A stretch of DNA of 64,000 nt, taken from Cordia subcordata (taxonomy: Eukaryota; Streptophyta; Magnoliopsida; Boraginales; Cordiaceae). Where the stretch lies: assembly GCA_028554755.1 (NCBI GenBank), contig JAPTOF010000007.1, positions 12,137,001-12,201,000 on the forward strand, given 5' to 3'. This document shows positions 50,163-61,757 of this stretch, piece by piece; position 1 is the first letter of the stretch; every line of letters starts with the position of its first letter. Both the position numbers and the translations under genes were made by a program. Below the pieces are notes generated by a model. It had not been told where the DNA came from, made no database searches, and worked only from the letters and a program-made list of their open reading frames with translations.

Positions 50163-51632
50163 TTGAATATCTGGCAATTTGTACCTCGCAATTTCAAACA
50201 TGGATTGCTTTAACATTAATGCCCTGTCAGAGGCGTTAAATCTAGCGCTGCTAGAGGGCACCCTAGACATGTTTATATTTCATTTGCTTTCCTTGCTTTT
50301 CCTTTTCTTTTATTTGTTTTTAGTATTATTGTTCTTTGATTTCCATTTTTCTTTTTGTTTGCTTTCTTTTTCACCCTCTCAAGTGTTGATCCTCACTTCT
50401 ATCATTTCCCATTCTTCATACACCTTATTTATCATTTGATGATGCTAATGCAAGCTCGCATGGCGATGCTAATGCAAGCTCGCATGGCAATGCTACTAAT
50501 CATGTGCTTTGAGTGTTTATGATTTGTTAAGAGACAGGGATTAGTAGTTGAATCATTATCCATTGGCATTGAAGAGCTTCAAAGAACACAAGGTTGCATC
50601 TATCCTTTCTCCATTTGTTCCCTATTTATCTACCTCGTCCCCACCACTCTTACTTACTTTGTGTTGCCAATTTGCTTATTGAGTGGTATTGTTCTATTTG
50701 CTTAAGCACAAGCAAAGTTTAGGTTTGGGGGTGTAGGAGTTTGGTTTTCTTGTTATATACTTTGTATAGGGTAGATTGCAATATGTGCTTAAAATGGTGA
50801 AAATTTTTTGATTTTGATGCATGTAGAGTCGTTTTGTCTCTTGGTTGATTGGAGTGTTGGCTTTTGTGATTGATTTAATTGATTGGTGAATATGAGTTGC
50901 ATTATGGGAAAGTGAATGAAGTGGATTGAAAACCGGGTCTTGGAGGGAATGCCCTTGAAAGTTGTGGGGAGTGAAAATCTTCAAGAATGACCTTTGTAGC
51001 CAACCCATAGCTTGGTAGGAAAGAGTGTTGAAAAAGGGTTGTTGATATGAGTGCCCTTCCTTGATTGGTTCTTTTTTATGTGCTAAAACCTTTCTTTTTC
51101 TTTTCTTTTTGTGTGAATACAATACAAAGCATGAAAAATCCAAAAAAAATTGAAAAAGGCAAAAAGGTGCAAAAATATCAAAAAAATGTGAAAAAGAGAA
51201 AAATCCAAAGGCTATAAAAAGTTTTGTGTTTAAGTGCATAAGTGACACAATGTCAACTTAGCACAAGTTATCCTCTATGTAGATATGTGAGTAAGGCTTG
51301 TTTTAAGCCATTGTGTTTGTATATTCTCTCTCTTCTTAACTTTGAGGCTTTGTGCATGTTGAGAAGGCCATATTAGTTGAAAGGGCACGAAATCTCAACA
51401 TCCCAAGTGTGTGCGCTAGAATCCTAGGCTCGTGGTGGTTAGGCTACTCGAGAACTTTCTACAAGGTTGGAGGCCCTTTATGAGTAGAGGGAGGGTTCGA
51501 AAAGACTTGAGGATCTTTCTACAATAGGAATGCCCCTTTCATGCCAATTCCTTAGGCAACCCTTTGTATGGACTTTAAAGGTAAACTTAGGTCTGGGCTT
51601 GCTTGAGGACAAGCAAGGAGAAGGTTTGGGGG
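50163..51632 (+). other. 3' internal non-coding region of element E
   Basis: The region contains an internal purine tract tttaggtttgggggtgtagg (50719-50738), an A-rich tract at 51125-51215 and the terminal polypurine tract ggagaaggtttgggggtg just before the LTR. A 25-bp direct repeat, gatgctaatgcaagctcgca, occurs twice in tandem at about 50440-50490. No gene. Confidence 0.75.
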
Positions 51633-52219
51633 TGTTGATGTATTTGTTTTGTGTGTTTATATATTATATGTATATACTTGTTTTGAGGTGTTTTGAGCTT
51701 CATTTAATGTATTAGTATAACATTTAGGTCAAACATGTGCATATTAGGGTTTACATGTTTATAGTTGAAGTTAAGACTTAAATGCTACACTAATGCACGT
51801 TTGTTCCTTGTTTAAGGAATGACTTAGGAAGATAATTGGAGCTTAATTGAGAGTCCTTGAAGTATGAAACAAAGAAAAGGGTGTTACAGACATAAAGAAA
51901 TGAAGAAAACTGCATTAGGAAGTGGTTGGGTGAAGGAAGAAGCAACCGAGACAAAACCCAATATGAATCAAATTCGGAGCTTGCAACCCAAGAAGGACAT
52001 GGACAAATTTTGGACATGTTTTAGGGTGCAAAAGATGGCTTGGGAGATCCCCCACGACGATACGAAGCCAAAGAAAAAAATGGTGCGAGAATCAGAGCTA
52101 AAATGAGCAAGATATGATCATTTTACTATCAAGACCGGTTAGTTTTTGTCTAAGCCGGACGACTTACCGGCTGGATCAGAATCTGGGCCAATTTTGGCCG
52201 GACGACTTAGCCCCAAAGC
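51633..52219 (+). mobile_element. Truncated 3' LTR of element E
   Basis: It begins TGTTGATGTA after the polypurine tract and follows the 5' LTR for about 590 bp. It stops at 52219 (ccccaaagct) inside the palindrome cluster, and sequence of copia element C follows at once. Confidence 0.9.
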
Positions 52220-52873
52220 TTAAATATTGGGATAGGCGAGATGAAGGCAACAATGCAGAATCAATGGTCAAAACTTACTCATTAAAGGGAGCACATTGAT
52301 TCAGAAATGGCAAGCATGCATTCTGGCATGCAGAAATACTTGAAGGATCACCATGATCATGCACCCTAATCCCCGTTATTAATTTCATCACAATTCCTTC
52401 TGAATTCTACAAACACTGCTTTTGATTTATCATTCTAGTTAAACCCTTTAGTTCCTTTTTTATTTCTAACTAGAGATATTGCTTTTGCTTCATTTTCTCT
52501 CTTTTATGGATTGATTTTTTTTATGGATTATGCTTATAATGGTTTTGCTTGCATTCTCTCACTTACTAATTTTGATGATGCCAAAGGGGAAGAAAGAAAG
52601 GGCATTAGTTTGGGCATTAGTTTGGCTTAGCACTGAAAGAGCACTAGTTTGGCTCATTGATAATTGCATAAGTGTAAATTTGTTACCAATAATTGCATGA
52701 ATATATATATAACTATGTGTGTGAAGCTGGTGAAACTTTTGGTTCAAAAAGTGCATATTGTTAGGGGGAGCATTTCTCCATAACTTGTCTTTACTTGAAG
52801 ATAATGCTCATATTAAGGGGGAGTAATTTTTTCTAATCTTTAAATAATTTGTCATCATTAAAAAAGAGGAGAT
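52220..52873 (+). other. Post-pol region of copia element C, right part
   Basis: The first bases read as an open stretch ending AESMVKTYSLKGAH with a stop at 52297, possibly the end of a second ORF. Then comes non-coding DNA with phrases typical of the SIRE 3' end (gatgatgccaaaggggaag near 52572, ttagggggagca near 52761, ttaagggggagt near 52813). A purine tract, aaaaaagaggagat, lies directly before the LTR. Confidence 0.7.
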
Positions 52874-54192
52874 TGTTGGCTAAATATTAGTTATTAATTT
52901 TAATGATGAAAAATTTAATATGTATTATTGAAATATATTATCCCTTTTACTAAAAAAGCATATTGTGAGTATCAAATATGAGTTGAATAGATAGATGCTT
53001 CAAAGATAGAAAAAGATGAGCAATGAGCATTATTTGTCAAAAATTGAAGAAGAAGATGATAAGAAGGCATAAGGAGGAGAAAAGACGTCATAAAGGGCAC
53101 CAGACGTTTTGCTCTTCTGGTGAGATGCCTTAGTATTGTAAGTGTTAGCTTAAACTTTTATTTCCTATGATTTAAACAATTTAAATCTCATGCACACTTT
53201 ATTTCATAAAAGCAAAAAATGATTTTGAATGCATGCATAGTATAAACATATGTTTTGAAATGTTTTTAAGTCTTCAAAATCATTTACGAATTACCTTGAG
53301 TGTGTTTAGAGTTATGAATGATTGATTAAAATTGCTTAAAAAGGTGGTTCAGAGGTTTTTGGCTTTACTTCAGCTCTCTAGGGTGGTCGGACCCCTTCAG
53401 CCCATCAACCAGCTGACCAGGGAGGTTGCCCGGCCAAAACAGAGAAGAGAAGAAAAGCCAGACCCCCTAGCGAATTGACCGGCTAAGGCATCAGGCCTAA
53501 TCAGAGAAGGCCATAGGGGAGCCGGACGACACATTTATTACTGTTCTGGCCATTTCTCCTTTCTTTTCTTCCACCTACCTAACCCTAACATTTACAAATC
53601 TTTAAATACACCTTTAAAATTGATTTAGATCATCAATCAAAGCTTGCAAAACCTACATCATCTTTCAATTGCTTAGATCTTGAGCTATTCTTGCAATATC
53701 TTTGAGCTTTCAAGGGCTTTTCTTGCTAAATCATCTTGTGAGAAGAACATACTTATTATTCATCAATTTTTACTCTTCTTAGTCGCATACACACTTTGTG
53801 AGCTAAAAAATCTTGAGAGAGACATTTATAAAAGCTTGTAAAAGTGTAGGGAAATCTTAAAGAGTGGAACTCTTGGATTCTTTGAAGTTTAGCTTCAAAG
53901 AGTTGTAGAACTTGGTTCTTGCTTCACCAAGATTTGAAGAAGTATTTTTAGTGAAGATTGTTGAAGTCCTAAGGGGAGAATCCTTGAGCAGTGGATGTAG
54001 GCTTGGCCGAACCACCAAAAAATCATTTGTTTTCCTACTCTCTACTCCTTATTTAATTCATTTACTTATATTGATTATCTTGTGTTTGATATTGTGCTTG
54101 TAAGAAAATTGTTAATTTTTGGTAAATTTTTTAATATGAAAATTATTGAATATCTTAATTCACCTCTCCCTCTTAAGATATGTGTACCTACA
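52874..54192 (+). mobile_element. 3' LTR of copia element C
   Basis: It is about 1.32 kb, from TGTTGGCT to ACCTACA, clearly paired with 23652-24999. It lacks about 45 bp near 53530 and has about 20 extra bases near 53655. The 5-bp duplication agaag follows at 54193. Confidence 0.9.
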
Positions 54193-54206
54193 AGAAGGTT
54201 TGAGGG

Positions 54207-56076
54207 TGTTGATATGTTGTGGTTTTGTGTGCGTTTGCATCATCATTTATCTATGTTTAAGACATTTTTTAAGCTTTAAGAGTTGCATTAGTATAGTACA
54301 TATGCCAGAGATTGGCTTAAGTGCATACAATTGTACATAGTTGAGTTTAAAGATAAACACTACACTAATGCATGCTTATTTCTTATGTTTGGAGACGTTA
54401 GGTCAAAGCTTGGACTTGAATTGATGGGGATTTGATTATTGGATTCAAGCTCAAGGTGTTCGGGACATGGAAGAAGCATAAAAGAGGCTGTTGGTGACAA
54501 TCGGGCAAAGAAAGGCGCAACCGGGGCTAAACAAAAGCAACGCAAGGCAAATTGGCCAAGTCTCTAACCTGTTCGACAGTCAACCCCTTGCCAGGGCCGA
54601 TCAACCAGCCTGGTTGACCAACCAAAATAGTATGTAAGGCCCTTAGGCCAGTCGATCGGCTAAGGCCCCCGACTAGACGCGAAAGCTGCACTGTTTAAGC
54701 CCTTTTCCAACCCTTTTTTAGCATCTTTGAACCTCTTTACACCTCACCCACTTTGCACACACCAAAGCCTACCTTCACCCAACTCCAATACACACTTTAA
54801 CACACACACCCACCTAGATCTAAGCTTATTTTGAAGGATTAAAATAACTTTGGTAAGGATTTGCTCAAGATTGTAGAAGAACAAGTAAGGATAAAAAGGG
54901 AGTTTCCTTAACTCTCTTTCATTCTATTTCATTTTATGCTTGAATAGATAGATTAAGGTGACTAAACTTGTGTAAGAGGTTGATTTTATACTCTTTGTTA
55001 TGGGATTCCATTGGCTTATATATACACATACTTTGCTCTTAAAGCAAATAGCTTTTTATCAATTCATGTCTATATGTTTGATTTAATGCTTGAACGAGTA
55101 GTATGTGTATAAATTGGATCGTATTTTTCTATAGAACACCTTTAATCCATCTAATATGCATGTCTATGTGTTTATTTATGGATTGCATGGAGTGGGTTTG
55201 CTATGGTCGTATCTATATGAGTATAAACATGCTTTAAAGTGAATATAGCTCTAATTTTACTACATGTTAATTCCCAATTATTTTCAATAGTGCAAATTAA
55301 ACTTGTTTATGCTTTGATAGTGAATAGGTTGATATATTCACAACACCTTGCCTTAAGAACATGTAGAATACACTCAATAGTCAATTGTCCGCTTTAGTGT
55401 CCTTAGATCGATGGAGCTTAAGTCTAGACTAGCCTAGTTCAAGATCCTTTAGCTTTAAATCCAAGTACTAGGAGTCTAGGTCGGGTTTGGTCGGCATTAG
55501 TAACCCTAGGCTTTGGTTTTAAATCCAATCAATAGTTTCAGAGCTAAGGTAGGATCATTCTAAGACCCCTAGGAAGCTTTCTAGTCCTTCCTATGGGCTT
55601 AGGTACATAAGGACCATGCTGTAGCTCTAAGTAGTGCATACTTAAGGATAGACCCGCATCAAGTCCTAAGGTGTAATTAGGATATTAGCTAGTGGCCTAG
55701 TATTAGAGCATCACTTAGATAAGCCAATCCTAGAATCCTATAGCATAGAAGTAGAGAGTCACCCATTCACGAGTGTAGGTCAGCCTAATACCTTGCTGTT
55801 GGTTTAAATCCCTTCTAAACTAGCTTAGATCCCCACTTTCCCTCTCTCATTTTCATAGTGTAGTCCTTTTATCTTTCCTTTAGCTTTCTATAATTCAAAA
55901 CGTACAAAAACATGTTAGCTTAGGTTCCTTTTTAGGCTTCTTCTAAAGCATACTAGCATAGAGTTTCTTCCGCACATTGAGCTTCCCTATGGTTCGACAA
56001 CCGTACTTGAACATGCTATTCTACATAGTCCATACACTTGCGGATCTTTTAGGGCTTGCACCTTAAAGGCACATCA
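54207..56076 (+). mobile_element. 3' LTR of gypsy element B
   Basis: It is about 1.87 kb, TGTTGATATG to CACATCA. The palindrome cluster at 54570-54690 is followed by ctgtttaag (54691-54699). U5 contains ggctttggttttaaatccaa and the gacccgcatcaagtcctaag phrase. It is closely related to LTR A (15242-17119). Confidence 0.9.
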
Positions 56077-56210
56077 CTGCCCATGATGTAGGCATAAGGC
56101 CAAACCACATTAAATATCGTGTGTTTGTCATTATCTTTCTCTATTTGTTTATCTTTATTTCAACATCCCAATTCCCAACAAATTGGTATCAGTGCCTAGT
56201 TTTGGGGTTG
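56077..56210 (+). mobile_element. Copia LTR end with initiator-Met primer-binding site
   Basis: ggcataaggccaaaccacat and a T-rich end lead into cccaaca at about 56189. ttggtatcagtgcctag follows, a near-perfect copia PBS. Element B therefore landed close to the 3' end of an older copia LTR. The LTR's upstream part lies on the other side of B or is lost. Confidence 0.7.
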
Positions 56211-57977
56211 TACATGATGCAAATTATGGATGAAAGCACAAAAAGAGCTTTGTTGCAATAAGAGGAAGCTTTTCATGGTGCTGCTTCGGCAAATATGGCC
56301 AGAGATGTCTCCATCATTTATAGAAAGGTTGTGGCTTTATTATCCATGTTAATGGTGTTTCTATAGTCAGACTAGAGAAGTGAAAAGGTTGTTTAAATCT
56401 TTGTTGAGCGAGAAAGCTCTTGATGGTGCCAATGTTGTATGGATTTGTTAAAGGATGTACCGATAGGAGAAAAAAGGTGGTGTGGTTATTGGGTGGTGGA
56501 TGACAGTGGTTTTGGTCAGAGACAATTATCGAAGAGCCCAAGACAGGTCTTCATCAGATGGTCAGTGTCATGGTGCAAGCTGATGTAAATTCAATGGTCG
56601 GATCACGCACTATGGTCAAGACGGTTCATGGGCCTCAGTTTGACAGGTTAAAGAAGTCAAGCGAGAAAGATAACGGTTATGTGTGCATTCTTGGCAGTGC
56701 ATGAGAAAATTGTGAGCTCAAAAGATCTAGTCTATTTGATTGCATGATGAATTGATTAGTGGTGGATTAGATTACATGTGGTTGACCTGATGTAACATGG
56801 GCTATAATATTTGTGATGCACACGGAGGTTGATGTGAGAGCTCACTTTTGACTGAACTTTGACCCCTTCTAACTAAAGCTTGACCAAGCCCAAATTTGAG
56901 TTGACTAAGGCCTTACCAAATGATTTTCCATATGTAGGATTCGATTTTGAGCTTATCTTTTGAGAAATTTGACTTTAAAGTACGTGTTTTTGGGATTTGT
57001 CAACTTTGATCACAGTTTTGACATTAATCAGTATTGACCAAAGTTGATTGGGGGTTTCCAATGGGCTTTTGACATGCTAAGTCTGAATTTGCAATCCATT
57101 TGCCCAAACTCTAAATGGTTGTGTATGTTGAGAAAACAAAGATGGTGTTTCGACTTTGGAAAACTATGAAACGTTGAGAGATTGATGAATGGGTATTATT
57201 TAGTCTCCAGTGAGTACGATCATGAATGTGGTAGTTGCGTCAGGGAAAAGTGATGAGGACATTACACAATTGTGGTAGTGTGGGCTACACAGAAGAATAG
57301 GATTGACTACCACAAACTAGTGGGGTTTTACATTATAGAGAGAAGACATGGAAGCATAGTGTGATGAGTATGTCTTGGAGCAAGCAAAATGAGGTCTAGT
57401 TTAGTGGAGTGGTTTTATGGGTCCTTTTTACAGGTAATGATCACTTGTGTGGATGCAGACTTACGGGTGATTAACAGGAAGTCAATGAAGACAGTAGGTG
57501 TTCAAGCGAGATATCACATGGGATATAATGGTTGGAATAGACTGGCGAGCATCCCGAACAGGACATAGGTTGGAAGTTCCATGCAGAGAGTTAGATGAGA
57601 CTCTTTGGGACAAAGCTGGAGAGTACACTCTCAATGTTGCCTTAAGTCAACAGACTAGAGACTGAGATGTGTTATTAAGTTGTCCAATCTTCATCCTTGG
57701 CTATTAGAGATACTTTTTAGTGTGCTGTGATTTGTCTTTCTAATATAGGTTGCTCTGTTTGCTCGCTTGGAGGATGGCAAGTTAGAGGTTGAGAGAAACG
57801 TGCGTGAAAGATAAGGTTTTCTATTGAGGTATTCAAAGAACAAGTCTTAGGGCCTTTCAATAGAGACATGTAACCATAGAGAGGATTGAGAGGTAGTAGC
57901 TAAGTTATATAAGGGAACAAGTGGAGCCAGTGTTGAAGCATAAGAGCTCTATGCAGCAGTGATAGGTGATAACATAA
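56211..57977. other. Decayed sequence downstream of a copia PBS; nothing recognised
   Basis: This is the place where copia gag should lie, but no frame longer than 75 codons is open and I recognise no gag core, RT or integrase motif. It may be a heavily decayed internal region of the copia element whose LTR end precedes it. Confidence 0.4.
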
Positions 57978-58208
57978 GCATTGGAATTTGCTACAATGGC
58001 AATCCACAACTTTATAAGAAGATATAAAAGTAGAGATTTAGAATTTTTAAGGTACAATAACAATCCTAATTACCAAACATGGGAAAAGAAGAATGATGAC
58101 ATTGTAAATGAAAATAATCTAGATATTAAAGAGTCTTCAGTGAAAATGGAAACCACACATGACAGTATTAGAAACCAACATGGAAATAGAAGGCATAGAA
58201 TATTTTAA
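57978..58208 (+). pseudogene. PIF/Harbinger transposase C-terminal fragment
   Basis: The open stretch reads EFATMAIHNFIRRYKSRDLE and then about 45 charged residues to the stop at 58206. The phrase M-A-I-H-N-F-I-R near the end of the DDE region is typical of plant Harbinger (HARBI1-type) transposases, where (A/C)xxLHNFIR precedes an acidic tail. The catalytic core is missing upstream (a stop at 57975 precedes the frame), so this is a dead fragment, not the domesticated gene. Confidence 0.65.
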
Positions 58209-58979
58209 ATGTCATGTTATTTTTAATTAATTAATTATTTATTTGTTATATTTATTAAATTGACATAATAGATTGCAATGACCTTTGGTTGTATTTTTGC
58301 TAAAATATCTTTATTTTTTGTTATTAATAAATTATAGGTATAATTTTTTAGAGAATTTTTCAAACAAGTAGAAATATGAATAAATAGCATGTCATCCAAA
58401 GCAAACAATATTGGTTTCAAAATGTAATTTTTAGTAATTTAGGCAACTAGCAGTTATTTCCAAATGTAAAACCAAATACCACCTCATTTGATAAAAGTTC
58501 ATTTCACATAAAAATAACCAAACATATTTTTGTTTTAACTAAAAGTCCATTTCGCAAAGAGTCCTCTTTGAAAAGGTTTTTTCACAAAACTAAATTTCTT
58601 AACTAAATGTCAAATTGGCTCTTAATAGTTTTAAAGAGAAAGGAGAGAATATTCTATTTTTAAGAGTATTCTTAAAATGAAAAGGCTTGCCTTGCTTTTT
58701 GTGCACAGGGTCTATTTATAGAACTCCTACAAGAACACGTGTTGCTTGATATGGAAAAGTGTGTCAAGTGAGTGAACAAAGTAGATCATGACATATACTT
58801 CGGTCGATGGAATCGTGTGGTAACACGCTCTATATGAAGGGCCCATAGGTCAGCCAAAGGGAAACTGGGTTATGCTCGGTCCCAATCATTACCTTTTTCA
58901 AATTTATTTTTCTAAAGGGATAAGGATGGAAGTGGGATATGGGTAGGGGGTGGGGGAGGATAGGCCTAATCAAAAGTAG
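58209..58979. other. AT-rich stretch without recognisable gene
   Basis: There is AT-rich DNA at 58209-58440. At 58440-58625 there are phrases such as aaccaaataccacctcattt and aataaccaaacatattt that resemble inner parts of plant MITEs, but I cannot pair them into terminal repeats. No coding signal. Confidence 0.4.
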
Positions 58980-58984
58980 AGAGG

Positions 58985-59215
58985 ATGTTACTACTCGGAA
59001 AATATTTTCTTCTCCTTGGTCACCAGAAAACATTTTCCTCTATCCATAACTATAAAGTTTTTCTATTGATTGCAAAATGTTTTTCCATTGACTTATATTC
59101 TGGTGTTTGGTGACACCGAAAAACCAAAAAATATTACTCTTGAAAAATATTTTTCTGCAAACAAACAAAGACTAAAAGATATTTTGCTCTAAAAAACCTA
59201 TTTTTGCCTAACAAG
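58985..59215. mobile_element. Possible MITE with internal inverted arms
   Basis: Left arm ggaaaatattttcttctcct and ggtcaccagaaaacattttc; right arm ctggtgtttggtgacacc and gaaaaatatttttctgcaaa. The arms are partly inverted copies around 59070. The wording (gaaaatattttc, ggtgtttgg) resembles a common group of plant MITEs. Ends and target duplication are not clear. Confidence 0.4.
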
Positions 59216-59640
59216 TTATTTTGGGACAAACAATCTACCTTTCTTTACTATGAAAGCTAAGGCCAGAGACAGAAAGTTATGTTCCCACTTTTAGCATTTT
59301 TATCCATATGATGCGTTGCACATAATCTAATCGTCCATTTGTTCCTTCATGTCAATGGCTGGCACTTTTGCTTCCATTGGCTTTATTTTTTTATTTTTTT
59401 TCACTTTTTGTCCTATATACGTGTTTGATTACTTATCGTTCAATTGTATACGTTTTTGTTGTCTCCATCACATTTGTTGCACACACGTTTGCCCTTTGTT
59501 AATGTATCCAATATTTATATTTACATATGTGCCCTTAGGTTATCTTGGTATTAACATATTTACTTCCCAATATATGTTCCAATTGATTGGTGTGCCCCAT
59601 TATATATTATATATATACTAATTGTCAAAGCACACAGCTG
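59216..59640. other. Intergenic stretch without recognisable gene
   Basis: An open stretch of 90 codons at 59349-59621 is hydrophobic and Phe/Tyr/Ile-rich, as expected from T-rich DNA. Nothing supports it as a gene. Confidence 0.5.
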
Positions 59641-59649
59641 TTCGTTTGA

Positions 59650-59830
59650 CAAAATGACATCGTTTTGCTCAAAACGACGTCATTTTGTGGGCTCTTTTTT
59701 TTTAAACTTCCGCTTGCTTCAAAACGATGTCGTTTCAATAATTTAGTACTAAAATGGCTTCGTTTTGTGGTGAAACAATGTCGTTTTGATTCTTCTTTCA
59801 AGCCATATACGTTTCGATTGAAACGATGAA
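59650..59830. repeat. Cluster of ACGACGT/CGTTTTG palindromic motifs
   Basis: About six half- or full palindromes of the type aaaacgacgtcgtttt occur within 180 bp: aaaatgacatcgttttg, caaaacgacgtcattttg, caaaacgatgtcgtttc, aaaatggcttcgttttg, gaaacaatgtcgttttg and cgattgaaacgatg. Such motifs are common in dicot intergenic DNA. Their role here is not known. Confidence 0.75.
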
Positions 59831-61422
59831 GATATATACATGTATGTATGTATTTTGTTTATCGTGCCTCTGTTTTGCTTGGGATTTTTTTTTAACCGGT
59901 CCTATATAAATGTAATATCTAAATCGATTAAAATTGTTTCAAAAAATGTTCAATTTTATTTCTATTCTTAAATTTTTAATAATATATGACTTAAATGATG
60001 TAGCCCAATTATCTTCTCTAATTTTAAATATTTATTAAATAAAATATGTGAATATTTCCAAGTTATTATGAGAAAATAATTCACACGTCAAACCAAATTT
60101 AAATAATTTTTATAAAAAGGTATAAAACATACACAAAATTTTAATAAATCCATGCACTTTGAAGATCTAATTATTTGAATATTGTAAAACCTTATCATAT
60201 AGTTTGGATAATGAGTCAGCTAATTAAACATGGCTATTTGTTATGCCAAAAGTTATATCAAAGTAAGTCATAAATCTATTATCTTTACAATATATAACCT
60301 ATAATATTATTTATATTAGAAATGAATGAGAAATTAAAGATTTTCTCATTATTATTTTGAGATCTTTGACCTCCCTATTAACTTGGATATGATTTCAAGG
60401 GGTTATGATATTTTTGGAATTTCTCTATAATCTTGGATTATTACTTGAGGGTTTTACAACTGTTGAAATTCATCTATTGATATGATATTGAAGTCGTAAT
60501 CTCTTTTAACATTATATGTAGTGGTTTTTTAGCAAGGTACATAACACACTAATAAGCATGTAATAAAGCATTTCTTCCTATGTTTTATTTCTGCTAATCA
60601 TTCTTATTATTGTGAATAAATATGAGTGGTCTCATTTAACATTTGTATTTGAATGATAAAAATTAACTTTTGTAAAGTATGGATTTAAAAATTACTAGTA
60701 TATGTATATATATTGTTTCATCGTGCCTCTGTTTTGCTTGGGAGTTTTTCTTAATCGGCGCTATGTAAATGTATTCAGAAAAAGTTTGATATCTCACAAA
60801 TGAATTGGAGCTGTGAAAGGGATTGTTAGTTTTTGCTGACTATTTCTTATATTGAAGAGATATAAAGAGGGTTTGGGTGCCTTTGGTATGGAAACGAGAT
60901 TGGTAAAGCTCTAATATTCTCAAATCCCTTATTTTTTTTCCTACACTTCCTGCTCTCAGTTCAAAGTTACTCTCTACATGAACATATTATTTATATTTTT
61001 GTTTTCAAGATTTCGTTTTTTGTTGTTGTTGTTGTTCTTCTTCTTCATTTTCTTTTTTTATTTTTATTTTTTGGCATTTGGTGAGGAGGAGTTGAAGAAG
61101 CTATGGATTTTTTTTGCTTTATTTTAAACAGTGGAGAAAAGAGTGTTGGCTAGTGCTCTTATTATCAGCAAAGATCGAAGAGTTTGTTTTTTTTTTTTAA
61201 GAAGGAAAAGAGGAAACTTCTTTTTTTATTTTGAGAAAATTATGGCATTTTTGTCCATGTTTTGTTTTGTTAAATGCTCGGACTAATATGTGCTCTTAGT
61301 CACTTCTGTTTCTTTCCATTTGCTATGTGTTGATTCTGATAAAATTGCAAGTTTAATTTATAACAAGCAGTTTTTCTAACTACTACAACATTACAAAATA
61401 ATCTTATATATATATATATATA
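59831..61422. other. AT-rich intergenic DNA with a spaced direct repeat
   Basis: The segment 59841-59927 (core tcgtgcctctgttttgcttg, ending cctatataaatgta) is repeated at 60700-60775 with several differences. About 770 bp of AT-rich, ORF-poor DNA lies between. A (GTT)n(CTT)n run is at 61021-61047. No gene. Confidence 0.6.
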
Positions 61423-61757
61423 TCTATACTATATAATAAAGCAAAATAAGTTGTAATTTCGTGCTGCCATGTAGCACTCTATATGACAAGCTTTCCATAA
61501 TTACTTATCAATTAATTAAATATGCCCATTCTTAGGTTATTCTTTGTTTTCCACCATTTATTTAGTTTCATTCTTATATTAAATATTTTAATTTAATTAA
61601 TATTATACCCTTTCTTTATATATGTCATAATTGTTTTATTAATTCCATAGTATATATAATTGTTTCAATAACCATTTAGTAAGATGTTAAAATTCTACAA
61701 TTTTAATATATCCAATCACATATGTCATTTCCGGTGCATCGCACGGGTGTCACACTA

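Larger units (their letters stand above)
45962..52219 (+). mobile_element. Element E: pol-less gypsy-type element nested in D
   Basis: E has a 5' LTR (45962-48066), PBS (48073-48090), an ORF region (48257-50162), a 3' non-coding region and a 3' LTR truncated at 52219. It is the same family as the left-hand array at 1-7627. It encodes no recognisable protease, RT or integrase. It sits inside the gag of D; the presumed target site is gaggc (45957-45961), whose second copy was deleted. Confidence 0.9.
23652..54192 (+). mobile_element. Copia element C (SIRE/Maximus-like) with nested insertions
   Basis: C has LTRs at 23652-24999 and 52874-54192, a tRNA-iMet-type PBS at 25001, gag with two zinc-knuckle sites, and pol in copia order (protease, integrase, RT, RNase H). 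A long 3' region is cut at 30298 by element D and resumes at 52220. The 5-bp target duplication agaag flanks it (23647-23651 and 54193-54197), so C is one insertion into B. I assign it to the SIRE/Maximus type because of the long coiled-coil gag, the second zinc knuckle and the extended region after pol. Confidence 0.9.
17797..56076 (+). mobile_element. Gypsy element B (gag-protease type), split by nested insertions
   Basis: B consists of a 5' LTR remnant (17797-18363), PBS, gag, protease, a linker ORF, a 3' region to 23651, and after the copia insertion (23652-54192) the last bases of the polypurine tract and a full 3' LTR (54207-56076). The 5' LTR remnant matches the 3' LTR's second half closely, including attagagcatcacttagat. 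RT, RNase H and integrase are absent, so B depended on other elements. The first two-thirds of the 5' LTR is gone. Confidence 0.8.

Noticed and set aside
49846..50270. Minus-strand ORFs in element E
   Set aside because: They are shadow frames of the plus-strand coding text, with no conserved motif.
59349..59621. 90-codon hydrophobic ORF as a membrane protein gene
   Set aside because: Composition follows the T-rich DNA and there is no family resemblance, intron signal or conserved context.
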